Source: Calditrichota bacterium (lineage in GTDB: Bacteria; Electryoneota; RPQS01). From it: DNA of 6,661 bases. The notes beneath the pieces were generated by a model. That model was given only the letters and a program-made list of their open reading frames with translations. It had not been told where the DNA came from and searched no databases. The stretch covers positions 1 through 6,661 of the forward strand of contig JAGVEU010000181.1 of NCBI GenBank assembly GCA_020057985.1. Direction: 5' to 3'. The position numbers and the translations under genes are program-made. Of this stretch, positions 1 to 6,408 are shown piece after piece (position 1 is the first letter of the stretch; every line of letters starts with the position of its first letter).

Positions 1-105
1 ACGACTACGATAGGCAGCGCAAAATACCGAAACCTGCGCAAAGGAGATTCCAAACTGTCTCCTTTCCGGCCCACCCATAAGACCAATTTTTGGATTTCCT
101 ATCCT
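1..105 (-). pseudogene. Degenerate 3' fragment of a second polysaccharide flippase gene, running off the left edge
   Basis: Bases 1-20 match 1171-1190, inside the intact flippase gene, at 19 of 20 positions, 17 of them contiguous. In both places the minus strand reads ALPIVV. Going upstream on the minus strand, a different frame gives NLLCAGFGI, resembling NLVLLPLIGV of the intact protein (residues 361-370). A third frame gives LDRIGNPKIGL, resembling MLGIGKPKEAAKL (337-349). The IG-PK patch starts about 102 nt from base 1, against 116 nt in the intact gene, so order and spacing are roughly kept, but frameshifts separate the patches. I infer a decayed, diverged flippase copy whose end lies outside the window. 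The alternative is a short duplication of about 20-30 bp with chance peptide resemblance around it. No intact gene is visible here. Confidence 0.35.
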
Positions 106-163
106 GTCCAAGGTCCAAGGTGTGCAGTTCACTTTCAAATTCAATTGGACGCAATAGTTTGTT

Positions 164-988
164 TCATGCCTTCTCGCTGCTATCTTTTAAGTAATGAAAA
201 CCTATTTTGCTCTGGACTACCGCCCTGGCGGTTACCTTTTGACTCCTGGGTCGGATGACAAAAAGCACCCCTCTACTCCATGGAATTAGTTCACAAAGCC
301 ACTGATCTAGCCAGGTTAAAAAAATCATAGGCCATTCTCCTATGAACGGCACATAGTCCAAGGCTGCGCCCAAATAATATAATAGCATCGAGTGGATGCG
401 TATCACCTTTACATCGTGGTCTTTCCGTAAATAGTCAAACGACTTGGTTGTAAAAACATGTAGATGACTATGGGGTTCCCCGGAGGAGATCTTCTTCGAG
501 ACCCTTCTCTTACCCTCGAGAGGAAGCATAAGCACGAGTACTCGCTGAGTGACATCCAAGAGGTTATTTACCGAACGCTTCCAATCAGGAACATGTTCAA
601 GCATACCAGAACAAACAACAGTATCCCATGGCTCCATCGGTGGCAAGTTCTGCACGTCACAAGCAATTCCATCAATATCAAACAATTCCTTTGCACGAAT
701 ACAGGCTTCTACGGAGAGATCCGCAATTTTAACCTTGGAACCAAAAAACTTGCGACAGAGATAGGCGAACCAACCCTCAGCAGAACCCACATCCAAAACC
801 GCAGCAGGAACCCATTTGCTTAGTTCTTGCAAAAGAGAATGAGTAGTAACCCACTTTGCGAACTTACCATGCTCAGAGTATTTCGCTACAAACCCATAGA
901 TAGGCTGATGTGCCATGTAGATCCCATCTCGCACTGTTCGAAATCGGCTATCAAGCCAATCCCTTGTTTCTTCAGTCTTTTTATCCAT
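164..988 (-). CDS. Class I SAM-dependent methyltransferase, probably of a surface-glycan locus
   Basis: The product is a 274-residue cytoplasmic protein that should transfer a methyl group from S-adenosylmethionine; its substrate is unknown. Motif I is VLDVGSAEGWFAY (about residues 64-76), followed by an acidic ADLS (89-92) after the second strand, an IACDVQNLPP segment near 108-117, and CSGMLEHVPD (126-135), the usual post-motif block of Methyltransf_11-like folds. The region after about residue 200 is rich in aromatic and hydrophobic residues (MLLYYLG, WPMIFLTWLDQWL) and may bind a lipid-linked or membrane-bound acceptor; that is inference. I chose ATG at 988 because GGGAGA lies 4 nt upstream. 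The TTG at 1009 lacks an SD and sits inside the palindrome next to the candidate -10. It lies 112 nt downstream of the flippase gene on the same strand, which suggests a glycan-modifying or glycan-lipid substrate. Confidence 0.85.
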   Translation of the reverse strand: MDKKTEETRDWLDSRFRTVRDGIYMAHQPIYGFVAKYSEHGKFAKWVTTHSLLQELSKWVPAAVLDVGSAEGWFAYLCRKFFGSKVKIADLSVEACIRAKELFDIDGIACDVQNLPPMEPWDTVVCSGMLEHVPDWKRSVNNLLDVTQRVLVLMLPLEGKRRVSKKISSGEPHSHLHVFTTKSFDYLRKDHDVKVIRIHSMLLYYLGAALDYVPFIGEWPMIFLTWLDQWLCELIPWSRGVLFVIRPRSQKVTARAVVQSKIGFHYLKDSSEKA

Positions 989-991
989 TAC

Positions 992-997
992 TCTCCC
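992..997 (-). promoter_or_regulatory. Ribosome binding site that fixes the methyltransferase start at 988
   Basis: The minus strand reads GGGAGA, then GTA plus one base, then ATG at 988. This is a good SD at short but workable spacing. The upstream in-frame TTG at 1009 has only AT-rich sequence before it, so the reading frame between 1009 and 989 is probably untranslated leader. Confidence 0.6.
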
Positions 998-1005
998 ATT
1001 ATTTA

Positions 1006-1022
1006 CCAATATTCAATATTGG
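1006..1022. repeat. Perfect 17-bp palindrome, candidate operator over the methyltransferase promoter
   Basis: The sequence CCAATATTCAATATTGG has two 8-bp arms around one central base, with no mismatch. It covers the candidate -10 and the expected transcription start of the methyltransferase gene, where a repressor would block polymerase. A second, looser dyad flanks it: GACAT at 1022-1026 faces ATGTC at 1035-1039, the latter inside the -35 hexamer. No regulator gene sits next to it in this window. Confidence 0.45.
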
Positions 1023-1041
1023 ACATTGTTAATTATGTCAA
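1013..1041 (-). promoter_or_regulatory. Candidate sigma70-type promoter of the methyltransferase gene
   Basis: The minus strand has a perfect -35 hexamer TTGACA (1041-1036), a 17-nt spacer, then TATTGA (1018-1013), a weak -10 sharing only its first three bases with TATAAT. Transcription would start near 1006, giving a leader of about 18 nt. A separate TATAAT occurs at 1089-1084 without a convincing -35. The whole 1005-1100 gap is AT-rich, as expected for a promoter region. Confidence 0.4.
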
Positions 1042-1100
1042 CAAACAGTGTAGTTTATTTGGCTATAGACATAACCTAACTATATTATATTGACAGAACA

Positions 1101-2303
1101 CTACACCATACTTACAATTTCGCGTCTTGTTAGGCGAAGGCTCCCGGCTGCAAGCAGAACATGCGTGGCAACGACTACGATAGGCAGTGCCCAAACACCG
1201 ATCAAAGGAAGCAGCACAAGGTTCCCTGTTAAGCTAAAAATCACGCTCACAGATGTCAGCTTGGCAGCTTCTTTGGGTTTGCCGATTCCCAGCATCGCAT
1301 TAGCAGTAATGCTGTACATCGGCTCAAGCAAGCTGATGATGACCAGCGCCTTGAAGAGAGGAATGGCGGAGACGTACTTCGCGCTCAAGAAGATTGGAAA
1401 GAGCCAGTCGCAACTGAACCAGATTGCGATATTCAGCGGAATCAGGGCAGCCCAAATCAGAAGCAGCGCCAATCGCATTCGACGACGCAGGAAATCCATA
1501 CGGCCCGTCGCACTAAGTCTTGCCGCAACCGGCATCAGAATGAAGTTCACAGATTGCGAAAGCAAGCTGTACATTCGAACCAGCGTTCGCGCAGCAAGAT
1601 ATGGAGCGATCCGCACTGGATCCAGAAACGCTCCGGCAAGAATAGCATCTCCTTGCTGCACCCAAATATCCCCGGCGCTCATAATGCCAGACCAACGGCC
1701 AAACCTTATTATATCCATCCAACAACCTCGAAATCCCGTTCGAATAATTACCGGATAGAATGCGATTGACGCAACGGCAGATCCTCCGATAGCAGCAAGA
1801 TTGATGAACAGGGTCATCTCGGCGGTTGCAAGCCTGCTCTGCATGGCTAATGTAGCGAAGCCAACCAAGCTCCCGATATAGAAGATCCCATCCATCAGGA
1901 AATTCAACCATATCTGTCCTTTTGCCTGAGCGAGTACCATTGCAACGTCGTGGGGAACAAACAACAAGAGTACGCAGGCAGCCAATATCGGCAGATTCCC
2001 TCCAACCCCAAGGTGCGGGAGGATCACAATCGCAGCGGCTCCGCCCAGAATTGCCGTCGCTATGGTCAACCAAAGTGCCGGTCCTATCACTTCTTCGCCT
2101 TTCGCCCGCGCCGCCCACGTGGTCAAAGGAAATAGCCACAGACCACGCCAAATGGAACCCACGACGTTGACTAATGCGAAGGCGATTCCATACTTGCCGT
2201 ATTCCTCAGCGGGAAGCACCCGAATCACAAAGAGCACGAGACTCGCCCCGTAGAGAGCGGCAAGTCCTTTGATGGCAAGCGAACCTGCCGCACGATTCAC
2301 CAA
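1101..2303 (-). CDS. Wzx-type polysaccharide flippase (oligosaccharide translocase family)
   Basis: This inner-membrane protein of about 400 residues should flip lipid-linked sugar units from the cytoplasmic to the periplasmic face. It is almost wholly hydrophobic, with about twelve predicted membrane segments, for example near residues 10-30, 38-58, 75-97, 103-123, 135-155, 163-187, 277-297, 311-333, 350-370 and 371-390. The N-terminal pattern RVLPAEEYGKYGIAFAL (28-44) is the family hallmark, normally (G/P)xxxYGxYxxxxA after the first helix. The IGKPKEAAKL loop (340-349) is also typical. The length is slightly below the common 420-500. The start is uncertain: TTG at 2303 and GTG at 2300 are adjacent, no ATG exists in frame, and the nearest purine run (GGGGG, 2323-2319) is too far for a classical SD. 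It begins 54 nt after the sppA stop, so read-through from sppA is plausible. Confidence 0.85.
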   Translation of the reverse strand: MVNRAAGSLAIKGLAALYGASLVLFVIRVLPAEEYGKYGIAFALVNVVGSIWRGLWLFPLTTWAARAKGEEVIGPALWLTIATAILGGAAAIVILPHLGVGGNLPILAACVLLLFVPHDVAMVLAQAKGQIWLNFLMDGIFYIGSLVGFATLAMQSRLATAEMTLFINLAAIGGSAVASIAFYPVIIRTGFRGCWMDIIRFGRWSGIMSAGDIWVQQGDAILAGAFLDPVRIAPYLAARTLVRMYSLLSQSVNFILMPVAARLSATGRMDFLRRRMRLALLLIWAALIPLNIAIWFSCDWLFPIFLSAKYVSAIPLFKALVIISLLEPMYSITANAMLGIGKPKEAAKLTSVSVIFSLTGNLVLLPLIGVWALPIVVVATHVLLAAGSLRLTRREIVSMV

Positions 2304-2357
2304 CGCGGCGATTGCATTCCCCCGTTAGCTGATATTAGCCTCTGACAAGCCAAGAGT

Positions 2358-4127
2358 TTAGAACTCCGCATCGAGCGGGGTATACGCTCGAACGAAGGTG
2401 CGCTCACGCATGAACTCTCGAAGGCAAGATATCGCTTGTTTGATCTCGCGCTCTTCGGGGGTTTGCGGCAATCCGCTCGACACGCTGTAGATCACTCGAC
2501 TCAACTCGTTAAGTAGTGCGATGACCCAAGGCTGCGGTTCGGGATATGTGTGGACACTCGAGTTTGCCTCAGTGACTCCGGCAAGCTCTCGTGCCCGAGT
2601 AATTGCCAAATCAAGTCCACCCAATTCATCCACAAGTTTTCGTTCGAGAGCCTGCGTTCCTGTCCACACTCTTCCGGATGCAACTCGCTCTACGTCGGCA
2701 ACAGAGAGACTTCGCCCGTCTGAGACTCTGTTGACGAATTCATCATAGATTCCGGTCAGCATGTCAAGCACAACGGATGTTTGTTCGCTTGTTAGGTCCT
2801 TATCCACTCGAAAGAACTTTGACCACTTGCCCTTTTCAACGGTCTCGACTTTGGCTTCGATCTTTTTGTACAGCCCTTCTGCCGTTGGAATCATGCCAAC
2901 CACACCGATGGAGCCAGTGACCGTGTTCGGTTGGGAAATGATCCGGTTAGCTTCACAGGCGATGTAATAGCCACCGGATGCCGCGACGTTTCCCATAGAA
3001 ACAACCACCGGTTTCTTTGCTTTCAACCGCTTTACTTCCTGCAGGATCAACTCAGAGGCCAAAGCAGAGCCGCCAGGTGAGTTCACACGTAAGACTACAG
3101 CCACGACATCCTCATTTTCCTTGAGTTCGCGAAGCTGATGGACGAATTCCTTAGACTCGATGCCATCCGTCGTCTGCAAAGGATTGCGCTCAGAGACACT
3201 GTAGTGAATCTCGCCTTCGGCGAAAAGTACTGCAATCTGTTTCTTGTGTGAACTCTTATCGGAAGCAGATCGGATATACTTTGAGACATCCACCTCCTTG
3301 AATTCAAGGTTCGCGCTAAGTCGTTGCTGCAACTCCTGCCAATCAAGAGTAAGATCAGCAAATCCTTTTTCAACCGCCATTTCCCCATTGATGAGGTAGT
3401 GATCGCCATTAAGGAGTTGCTTTTCAAGTTTACTCTTGTCCAAGGCCTTTCGGTCAGCAACGATTTCGTCCACATAAGTTCGGTAGAGATCATTAAGCAG
3501 AAATTGAAGGCTTTCACGTAGTGGTTCGGACATCTTTTCACGATCGTAATTCTCGTAGGCTCCTTTGTAATCACCGACATGAATCACATTGAATTTCAAT
3601 CCCACTTTCTCGAAGGTTTTGGAAAGGTAGGTGCTCGAAAAACCGAGGCCAAGCATTGCCAGTCCGCCTGACTTCGAGGGTATGATGGCAATGGTATCGG
3701 CAATCGAAGCAAGATAATAGTCTCGATCCGTTGCCACCTCGAGCGATGCATACACCGGCTTACCTGATGCTTTGAACCTCCGAATCGCCTCGCGCATCTC
3801 ACGAATGGCTCCGAAGCCAGATATTCCCATGGGTCGGAGGATGACGCCTTTGATTCTCGTGTCTCCTTTGGCACGTTCCAGAGCTGTCAAAACATCCGAC
3901 AGAGTTGCGGAACTCTTCGCCAAAGGACTGTCCCAAATTCGGGTCTCGTTGTGCTCAGAAATCGGACCTGATAGATTCAGAACGAGATAAGAATTCGGTG
4001 ACACTGAGACAGTCTTTCCAGATGTGAAGGATGTTATGGCCGTGAACACCACAAGGCTTCCGACGATCAGAAGCCCGAATAGCGCCCCAACGATGATTAG
4101 AACCCAGCAGCAGACTTTATTGTTCAC
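2358..4127 (-). CDS. sppA: Signal peptide peptidase SppA, double-domain (67K) type
   Basis: SppA is a membrane-anchored serine protease that degrades cleaved signal peptides on the periplasmic side of the inner membrane. The 589-residue protein has one N-terminal membrane anchor (about 7-31) and two SppA/S49 repeats, like the long E. coli form. The first repeat supplies the general base Lys188 in GDYKGAYE. The second supplies the nucleophile Ser384 in GNVAASGGYY. Their separation of 196 residues is close to that of E. coli Lys209 and Ser409. In the first repeat the serine position is lost (EVATDRDYYLAS, near 130-141), as expected for this type. RVNSPGGSALAS (347-358) and VTGSIGVVG (403-411) are further family blocks. 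The start is GTG at 4127, preceded by AGGA 6 nt upstream; the overlapping ATG at 4129 is followed directly by TGA. The enzyme looks intact. Confidence 0.95.
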   Translation of the reverse strand: MNNKVCCWVLIIVGALFGLLIVGSLVVFTAITSFTSGKTVSVSPNSYLVLNLSGPISEHNETRIWDSPLAKSSATLSDVLTALERAKGDTRIKGVILRPMGISGFGAIREMREAIRRFKASGKPVYASLEVATDRDYYLASIADTIAIIPSKSGGLAMLGLGFSSTYLSKTFEKVGLKFNVIHVGDYKGAYENYDREKMSEPLRESLQFLLNDLYRTYVDEIVADRKALDKSKLEKQLLNGDHYLINGEMAVEKGFADLTLDWQELQQRLSANLEFKEVDVSKYIRSASDKSSHKKQIAVLFAEGEIHYSVSERNPLQTTDGIESKEFVHQLRELKENEDVVAVVLRVNSPGGSALASELILQEVKRLKAKKPVVVSMGNVAASGGYYIACEANRIISQPNTVTGSIGVVGMIPTAEGLYKKIEAKVETVEKGKWSKFFRVDKDLTSEQTSVVLDMLTGIYDEFVNRVSDGRSLSVADVERVASGRVWTGTQALERKLVDELGGLDLAITRARELAGVTEANSSVHTYPEPQPWVIALLNELSRVIYSVSSGLPQTPEEREIKQAISCLREFMRERTFVRAYTPLDAEF

Positions 4128-4133
4128 ATGCGA

Positions 4134-4137
4134 TCCT
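4134..4137 (-). promoter_or_regulatory. Ribosome binding site deciding the GTG start of sppA
   Basis: The minus strand reads AGGA, six bases (TCGCAT), then GTG at 4127. The spacing suits the GTG. The out-of-frame ATG two bases earlier would give only ATG-TGA, so GTG is the start. Confidence 0.65.
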
Positions 4138-4175
4138 GAGCAAGATTTCCAAATGCCGATATTGAATCAAGAACA

Positions 4176-4206
4176 CGATCGCTATAAAATGGCGATCGCA
4201 TTTTTT
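4176..4206 (+). terminator. Terminator-like hairpin in the sppA leader
   Basis: CGATCGCTAT (4176-4185) pairs with ATGGCGATCG (4189-4198) over ten base pairs with one G-U, closing an AAA loop. On the plus strand it is followed by CA and then T6, the form of a Rho-independent terminator. No plus-strand gene ends here, so it could stop transcripts running antisense out of sppA. Read on the minus strand the hairpin keeps its stem but the tail is only TGTTCTT, so in the sppA leader it is more likely a weak attenuator or mRNA-stabilising stem. Confidence 0.4.
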
Positions 4207-4237
4207 GCTTTGACTTTAACTAATAAAGATACAACAT

Positions 4238-4378
4238 TTAGCTCAGACCTTCAATAGAAAACCGACCCACTTTTCCCAGATCCCGAAGCATCTGTTCAGG
4301 CGCATTGGCCGGACTTTTAGAGAACTCGATTGCTTGTTGTTCATCTGTCGTTGTTCTATTATCATAAATATTAATATG
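4238..4378 (-). other. Coding-like stretch of 46 codons upstream of sppA, unrecognised, no normal start
   Basis: On the minus strand an open frame runs from just after a TAA to a TAA at 4240-4238. The middle and end read like protein (TTTDEQQAIEFSKSPANAP, then EQMLRDLGKVGRFSIEGLS), acidic and helix-like, with many G-initial codons. There is no ATG, GTG or TTG at its beginning; the first ATG is residue 30, and there is no SD. An ATG at 4365 starts a different, arginine-rich frame ending at about 4246. I do not recognise the sequence. It may be the remains of a gene that lost its 5' end, or chance. It sits 110 nt before sppA on the same strand. Confidence 0.2.
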
Positions 4379-4424
4379 TTAGAAGTCTATTTCAATTTCA
4401 GCAGAGCTATTGGCACGACAGCCC

Positions 4425-4453
4425 TTGACATTCAGGAACTAATTGTCTATATT
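4425..4453 (+). promoter_or_regulatory. Strong sigma70-type promoter of the tetR-tolC-adaptor operon
   Basis: A perfect -35 TTGACA (4425-4430), a 17-nt spacer and TATATT (4448-4453, five of six consensus bases) form a near-ideal housekeeping promoter. Transcription should start near 4460, leaving about 50 nt of leader before the tetR ATG. The promoter runs directly into the inverted repeat that begins at 4451. Confidence 0.75.
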
Positions 4454-4481
4454 AACCAATTAGATAAACAAATTGGTTAAT
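4451..4481. promoter_or_regulatory. Perfect 11-bp inverted repeat, probable TetR operator
   Basis: ATTAACCAATT (4451-4461) and AATTGGTTAAT (4471-4481) are exact reverse complements separated by 9 nt. The element overlaps the last bases of the -10 and covers the predicted transcription start. Dyads of this size next to a tetR gene are the usual binding site of its dimeric product. I infer negative autoregulation of the efflux operon. It is not known whether binding also affects leftward transcription toward sppA. Confidence 0.7.
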
Positions 4482-4509
4482 CCATTTAGTCAAACCGTAA
4501 TTGCGTTTC

Positions 4510-5127
4510 ATGGCCGACAAGACCAAAGACCTCATTCTCGATGCAGCATTCCAAGAGTTCTCCAGAAAAGGCAAGGCGGGAGGACGAATGCAAGCCATAG
4601 CCGACCGAGCGGGCATTAACAAGGCACTGCTGAACTACTACTTCCGCAGCAAAGAGGAACTCTACAATGCAGTCATTGAGCGCGGGATTCAAGATTTACG
4701 ACAGTCGGTTCAGACTCAGCTTGATCCCTCGCTCGAAATCGAAGATGCGGTTCTAATCATTGTGGAACACTATATTCGTTTCTGGGCCAGCCATCAGGAG
4801 TTGCTGCGTTTGATTTTCCATGACCTCTTATCCGGCGGTAAAGGAATGAAATCCGCAATTGAAAGCGTTGCGGCAGCACCGGAGCGACGCGAACTTTTCG
4901 CATTGATCAGAAACAGTGGAAAATTGCGCGAGCGAGATCCTCAGCAGTTAATCTTTCACCTCACAGGATTGACACTCTTATTCCTTATTCAGGCTCCGGT
5001 CGTATCGGAAATTGTATTCGATCATGAATCCGGTGATCTTGTTGAGGCAAGAATCCGCTCTGTAACTGACTTGCTCAAGCATGGATTATTTGCGGCATAC
5101 CCTTCGACAAACTCAGAAACCCTATAG
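4510..5127 (+). CDS. TetR/AcrR-family transcriptional regulator of the adjacent efflux operon
   Basis: The 205-residue protein is of normal TetR length. The N-terminal DNA-binding domain spans about residues 1-50. It begins TKDLILDAAFQEFSRKG, then has the helix-turn-helix GRMQAIADRAGINKALLNYYF (25-45) and the usual RSKEELY cap. The rest, about 60-200, is the variable helical ligand-binding and dimerisation domain, with a hydrophobic LTGLTLLFLIQAPVV helix near 154-168. I chose ATG at 4510; TTG at 4501 is possible but adds only three residues. Neither has a visible SD. It is the first gene of the operon, 6 nt before the tolC-like gene, and downstream of a strong promoter overlapped by a perfect inverted repeat. 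The likely role is repression relieved by a small molecule that the pump exports; the ligand cannot be told from sequence. Confidence 0.92.
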   Translation: MADKTKDLILDAAFQEFSRKGKAGGRMQAIADRAGINKALLNYYFRSKEELYNAVIERGIQDLRQSVQTQLDPSLEIEDAVLIIVEHYIRFWASHQELLRLIFHDLLSGGKGMKSAIESVAAAPERRELFALIRNSGKLRERDPQQLIFHLTGLTLLFLIQAPVVSEIVFDHESGDLVEARIRSVTDLLKHGLFAAYPSTNSETL

Positions 5128-5133
5128 CCAAAG

Positions 5134-6408
5134 ATGAAATCTTTACTCGCACTTCTCTTATTTGCGCTGCCAACAATTGCCAGTGAGAGTATGAGCCTCG
5201 ACCAGTGCATTCAGACTGCTCTTGTCCATAACCGGAATCTCAAGGCGCTTGATGCAAGGTTGGAAGGGGCGAACCTGCAAATCAGGAACTCTCGCACAGC
5301 ATACCTTCCGAGGCTTGACTTCAACTCCTACTATCAATATGTCAGCTCTGTGGCTGAGTTGTCCGTGGGACCGGTCACGAAGACATTCGGTGATCACGAT
5401 GCTGCCGGGCTCAGTACGGGAGTCAGCCAGTTGCTCTTCGATGGCGGACAGGCACATTTCAGAACTAAGAGTATGCAGCAGACTCATGAGTCTGCGGTGG
5501 CGAATCGCCGAAACACTGCCGCTGATGTTGCGATTGGTGTCGCCAGACTTTATCTTGGAGCGTTGGGACTGGAGAAGGCACGCGATGCGCTACGGCTTGA
5601 AGAGCAATCTCTGATCGAAACTCGACAGATCGCGCAACGGTTGTTCGATGTCGGGCTCCTCTTGCAGCTTGATTTGATTACTATTGATCTCCGTCTTGCG
5701 ACACTTCAGAACCGAATCGAAGACCTGGCAAAGAATATCGAATTGACCCGGCTCCAGTTGCTGAATCTCATGGAAATGCCACTCGACACTCAGCTTGAGT
5801 TAACTAAAGATTCCACCGAGATCAATCTACAATCGAGCATAACTGTTGCCTTTAGTCCAGAAAATAGACCCTCCGTACTTGCCCTCGCGAAACAAATCGA
5901 AGCCGGAGAATCCCGCGAGAAGTCGCTTGGGAGGACTTTCCTCCCTACGATTGCGGCTCGCGGATACTATTACTATGAAAGCCCCGGTATAGACAAACTC
6001 AAGAACGAATGGATGGACTATTGGACAATCGGAGTCAACCTCAACTGGATGCTTTGGGATTTCGGGATTCGAGCGCGTGACAGGAAAGTCGTAAGACTTG
6101 AGAATCAAGCTCTGCGAGAAAACCATGATCTTGCGAAAGAACAAGCTAACCTACTCCATAAGCAAAGCAAGCTTAACTTGACGAGTAATGACCGGCAAGT
6201 GGTGTTGAGTTCAAAGGCAATGGAACTCGCTGAGAAGAAACTGCAATGGATAAGAGATCGCTTTGGATCCGGTCTTGCCACGTCAACAGATATCGTCACC
6301 GCCTATAACGAGTGGGAATCGGCGAAGTTATCTTACGAGAAAAGCGCTATTGAGTGCCGCTTAGGCGAACTGGAACTTGAATACGCTACAGGAGATATTA
6401 CAAAATGA
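5134..6408 (+). CDS. TolC-family outer-membrane efflux channel (OEP family)
   Basis: This 424-residue exported protein should form the trimeric outer-membrane and periplasmic duct of a tripartite exporter. A signal peptide covers about residues 1-17 (hydrophobic LLALLLFALP, cleavage after IAS). The mature part has the two-fold OEP repeat. Repeat one contains the strand YLPRLDFNSYYQY (58-69), GVSQLLFDGG (96-105) and the helix turn RLFDVGLLLQLDLITIDL (169-186). Repeat two contains FLPTIAARGYYYY (269-281), GVNLNWMLWDFG (300-311) and RFGSGLATSTDIVTAYNEW (376-394). Long heptad-like helices link them. The length is typical. It starts 6 nt after tetR with only a weak SD (AAAG), suggesting translational coupling, and its stop overlaps the adaptor start. 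Homologs in such operons work with RND or ABC pumps; which one is used here is not shown. Confidence 0.92.
   Translation: MKSLLALLLFALPTIASESMSLDQCIQTALVHNRNLKALDARLEGANLQIRNSRTAYLPRLDFNSYYQYVSSVAELSVGPVTKTFGDHDAAGLSTGVSQLLFDGGQAHFRTKSMQQTHESAVANRRNTAADVAIGVARLYLGALGLEKARDALRLEEQSLIETRQIAQRLFDVGLLLQLDLITIDLRLATLQNRIEDLAKNIELTRLQLLNLMEMPLDTQLELTKDSTEINLQSSITVAFSPENRPSVLALAKQIEAGESREKSLGRTFLPTIAARGYYYYESPGIDKLKNEWMDYWTIGVNLNWMLWDFGIRARDRKVVRLENQALRENHDLAKEQANLLHKQSKLNLTSNDRQVVLSSKAMELAEKKLQWIRDRFGSGLATSTDIVTAYNEWESAKLSYEKSAIECRLGELELEYATGDITK
6390..6395 (+). promoter_or_regulatory. Ribosome binding site of the adaptor gene inside the tolC 3' end
   Basis: AGGAGA lies 9 nt before ATG at 6405, inside the last codons of the tolC-like gene. 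Together with the ATGA stop-start overlap (6405-6408) it supports coupled translation of channel and adaptor. Confidence 0.7.

Larger units (their letters stand above)
4128..4509. other. Divergent intergenic region between sppA and tetR (382 nt)
   Basis: No ordinary gene fits here. From left to right it holds the sppA SD, a 23-nt hairpin followed by T6, an AT-rich stretch, a coding-like minus-strand segment without a normal start (4378-4238), the tetR promoter and the inverted repeat. A clear sppA promoter is not visible. The best minus-strand candidate is TTGAAG, 17 nt, TATCTT (about 4254-4226), with four of six consensus bases in each box. It would give a leader of roughly 90 nt containing the hairpin. 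Confidence 0.5.

Noticed and set aside
105..122. Tandem 7-base repeat CCAAGGT x2 downstream of the methyltransferase stop.
   Set aside because: Two short copies only; no further units, no hairpin and no link to a mobile element.
464..823. Plus-strand ORFs opposite the methyltransferase gene.
   Set aside because: They lie antisense to a gene with clear methyltransferase motifs, and their peptides show no family pattern.
1053..1082. Possible terminator after the flippase gene: GGTTAT-GTCT-ATAGCC on the minus strand.
   Set aside because: The stem is only six pairs with one G-U, and it is followed by AAATAAACT rather than a U-run.
1090..1758. 222-residue plus-strand ORF opposite the flippase gene.
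   Set aside because: The minus strand encodes a clear polytopic flippase. The antisense product is a low-complexity R/S/I-rich shadow of hydrophobic codons.
4193..4200. GCGATCGC octamer, the HIP1 palindrome abundant in cyanobacteria.
   Set aside because: Only a single copy, and it forms part of the local hairpin; nothing else points to a cyanobacterium.
4376..4480. Plus-strand 34-codon ORF from ATG 4376 to TAA 4480, with a plausible-looking peptide (ALDIQELIVYINQLDKQIG).
   Set aside because: It coincides with the -35, -10 and operator of the tetR promoter, which explain the sequence better, and it has no SD. The AT-rich dyad itself produces many of the I, N, L and K codons.
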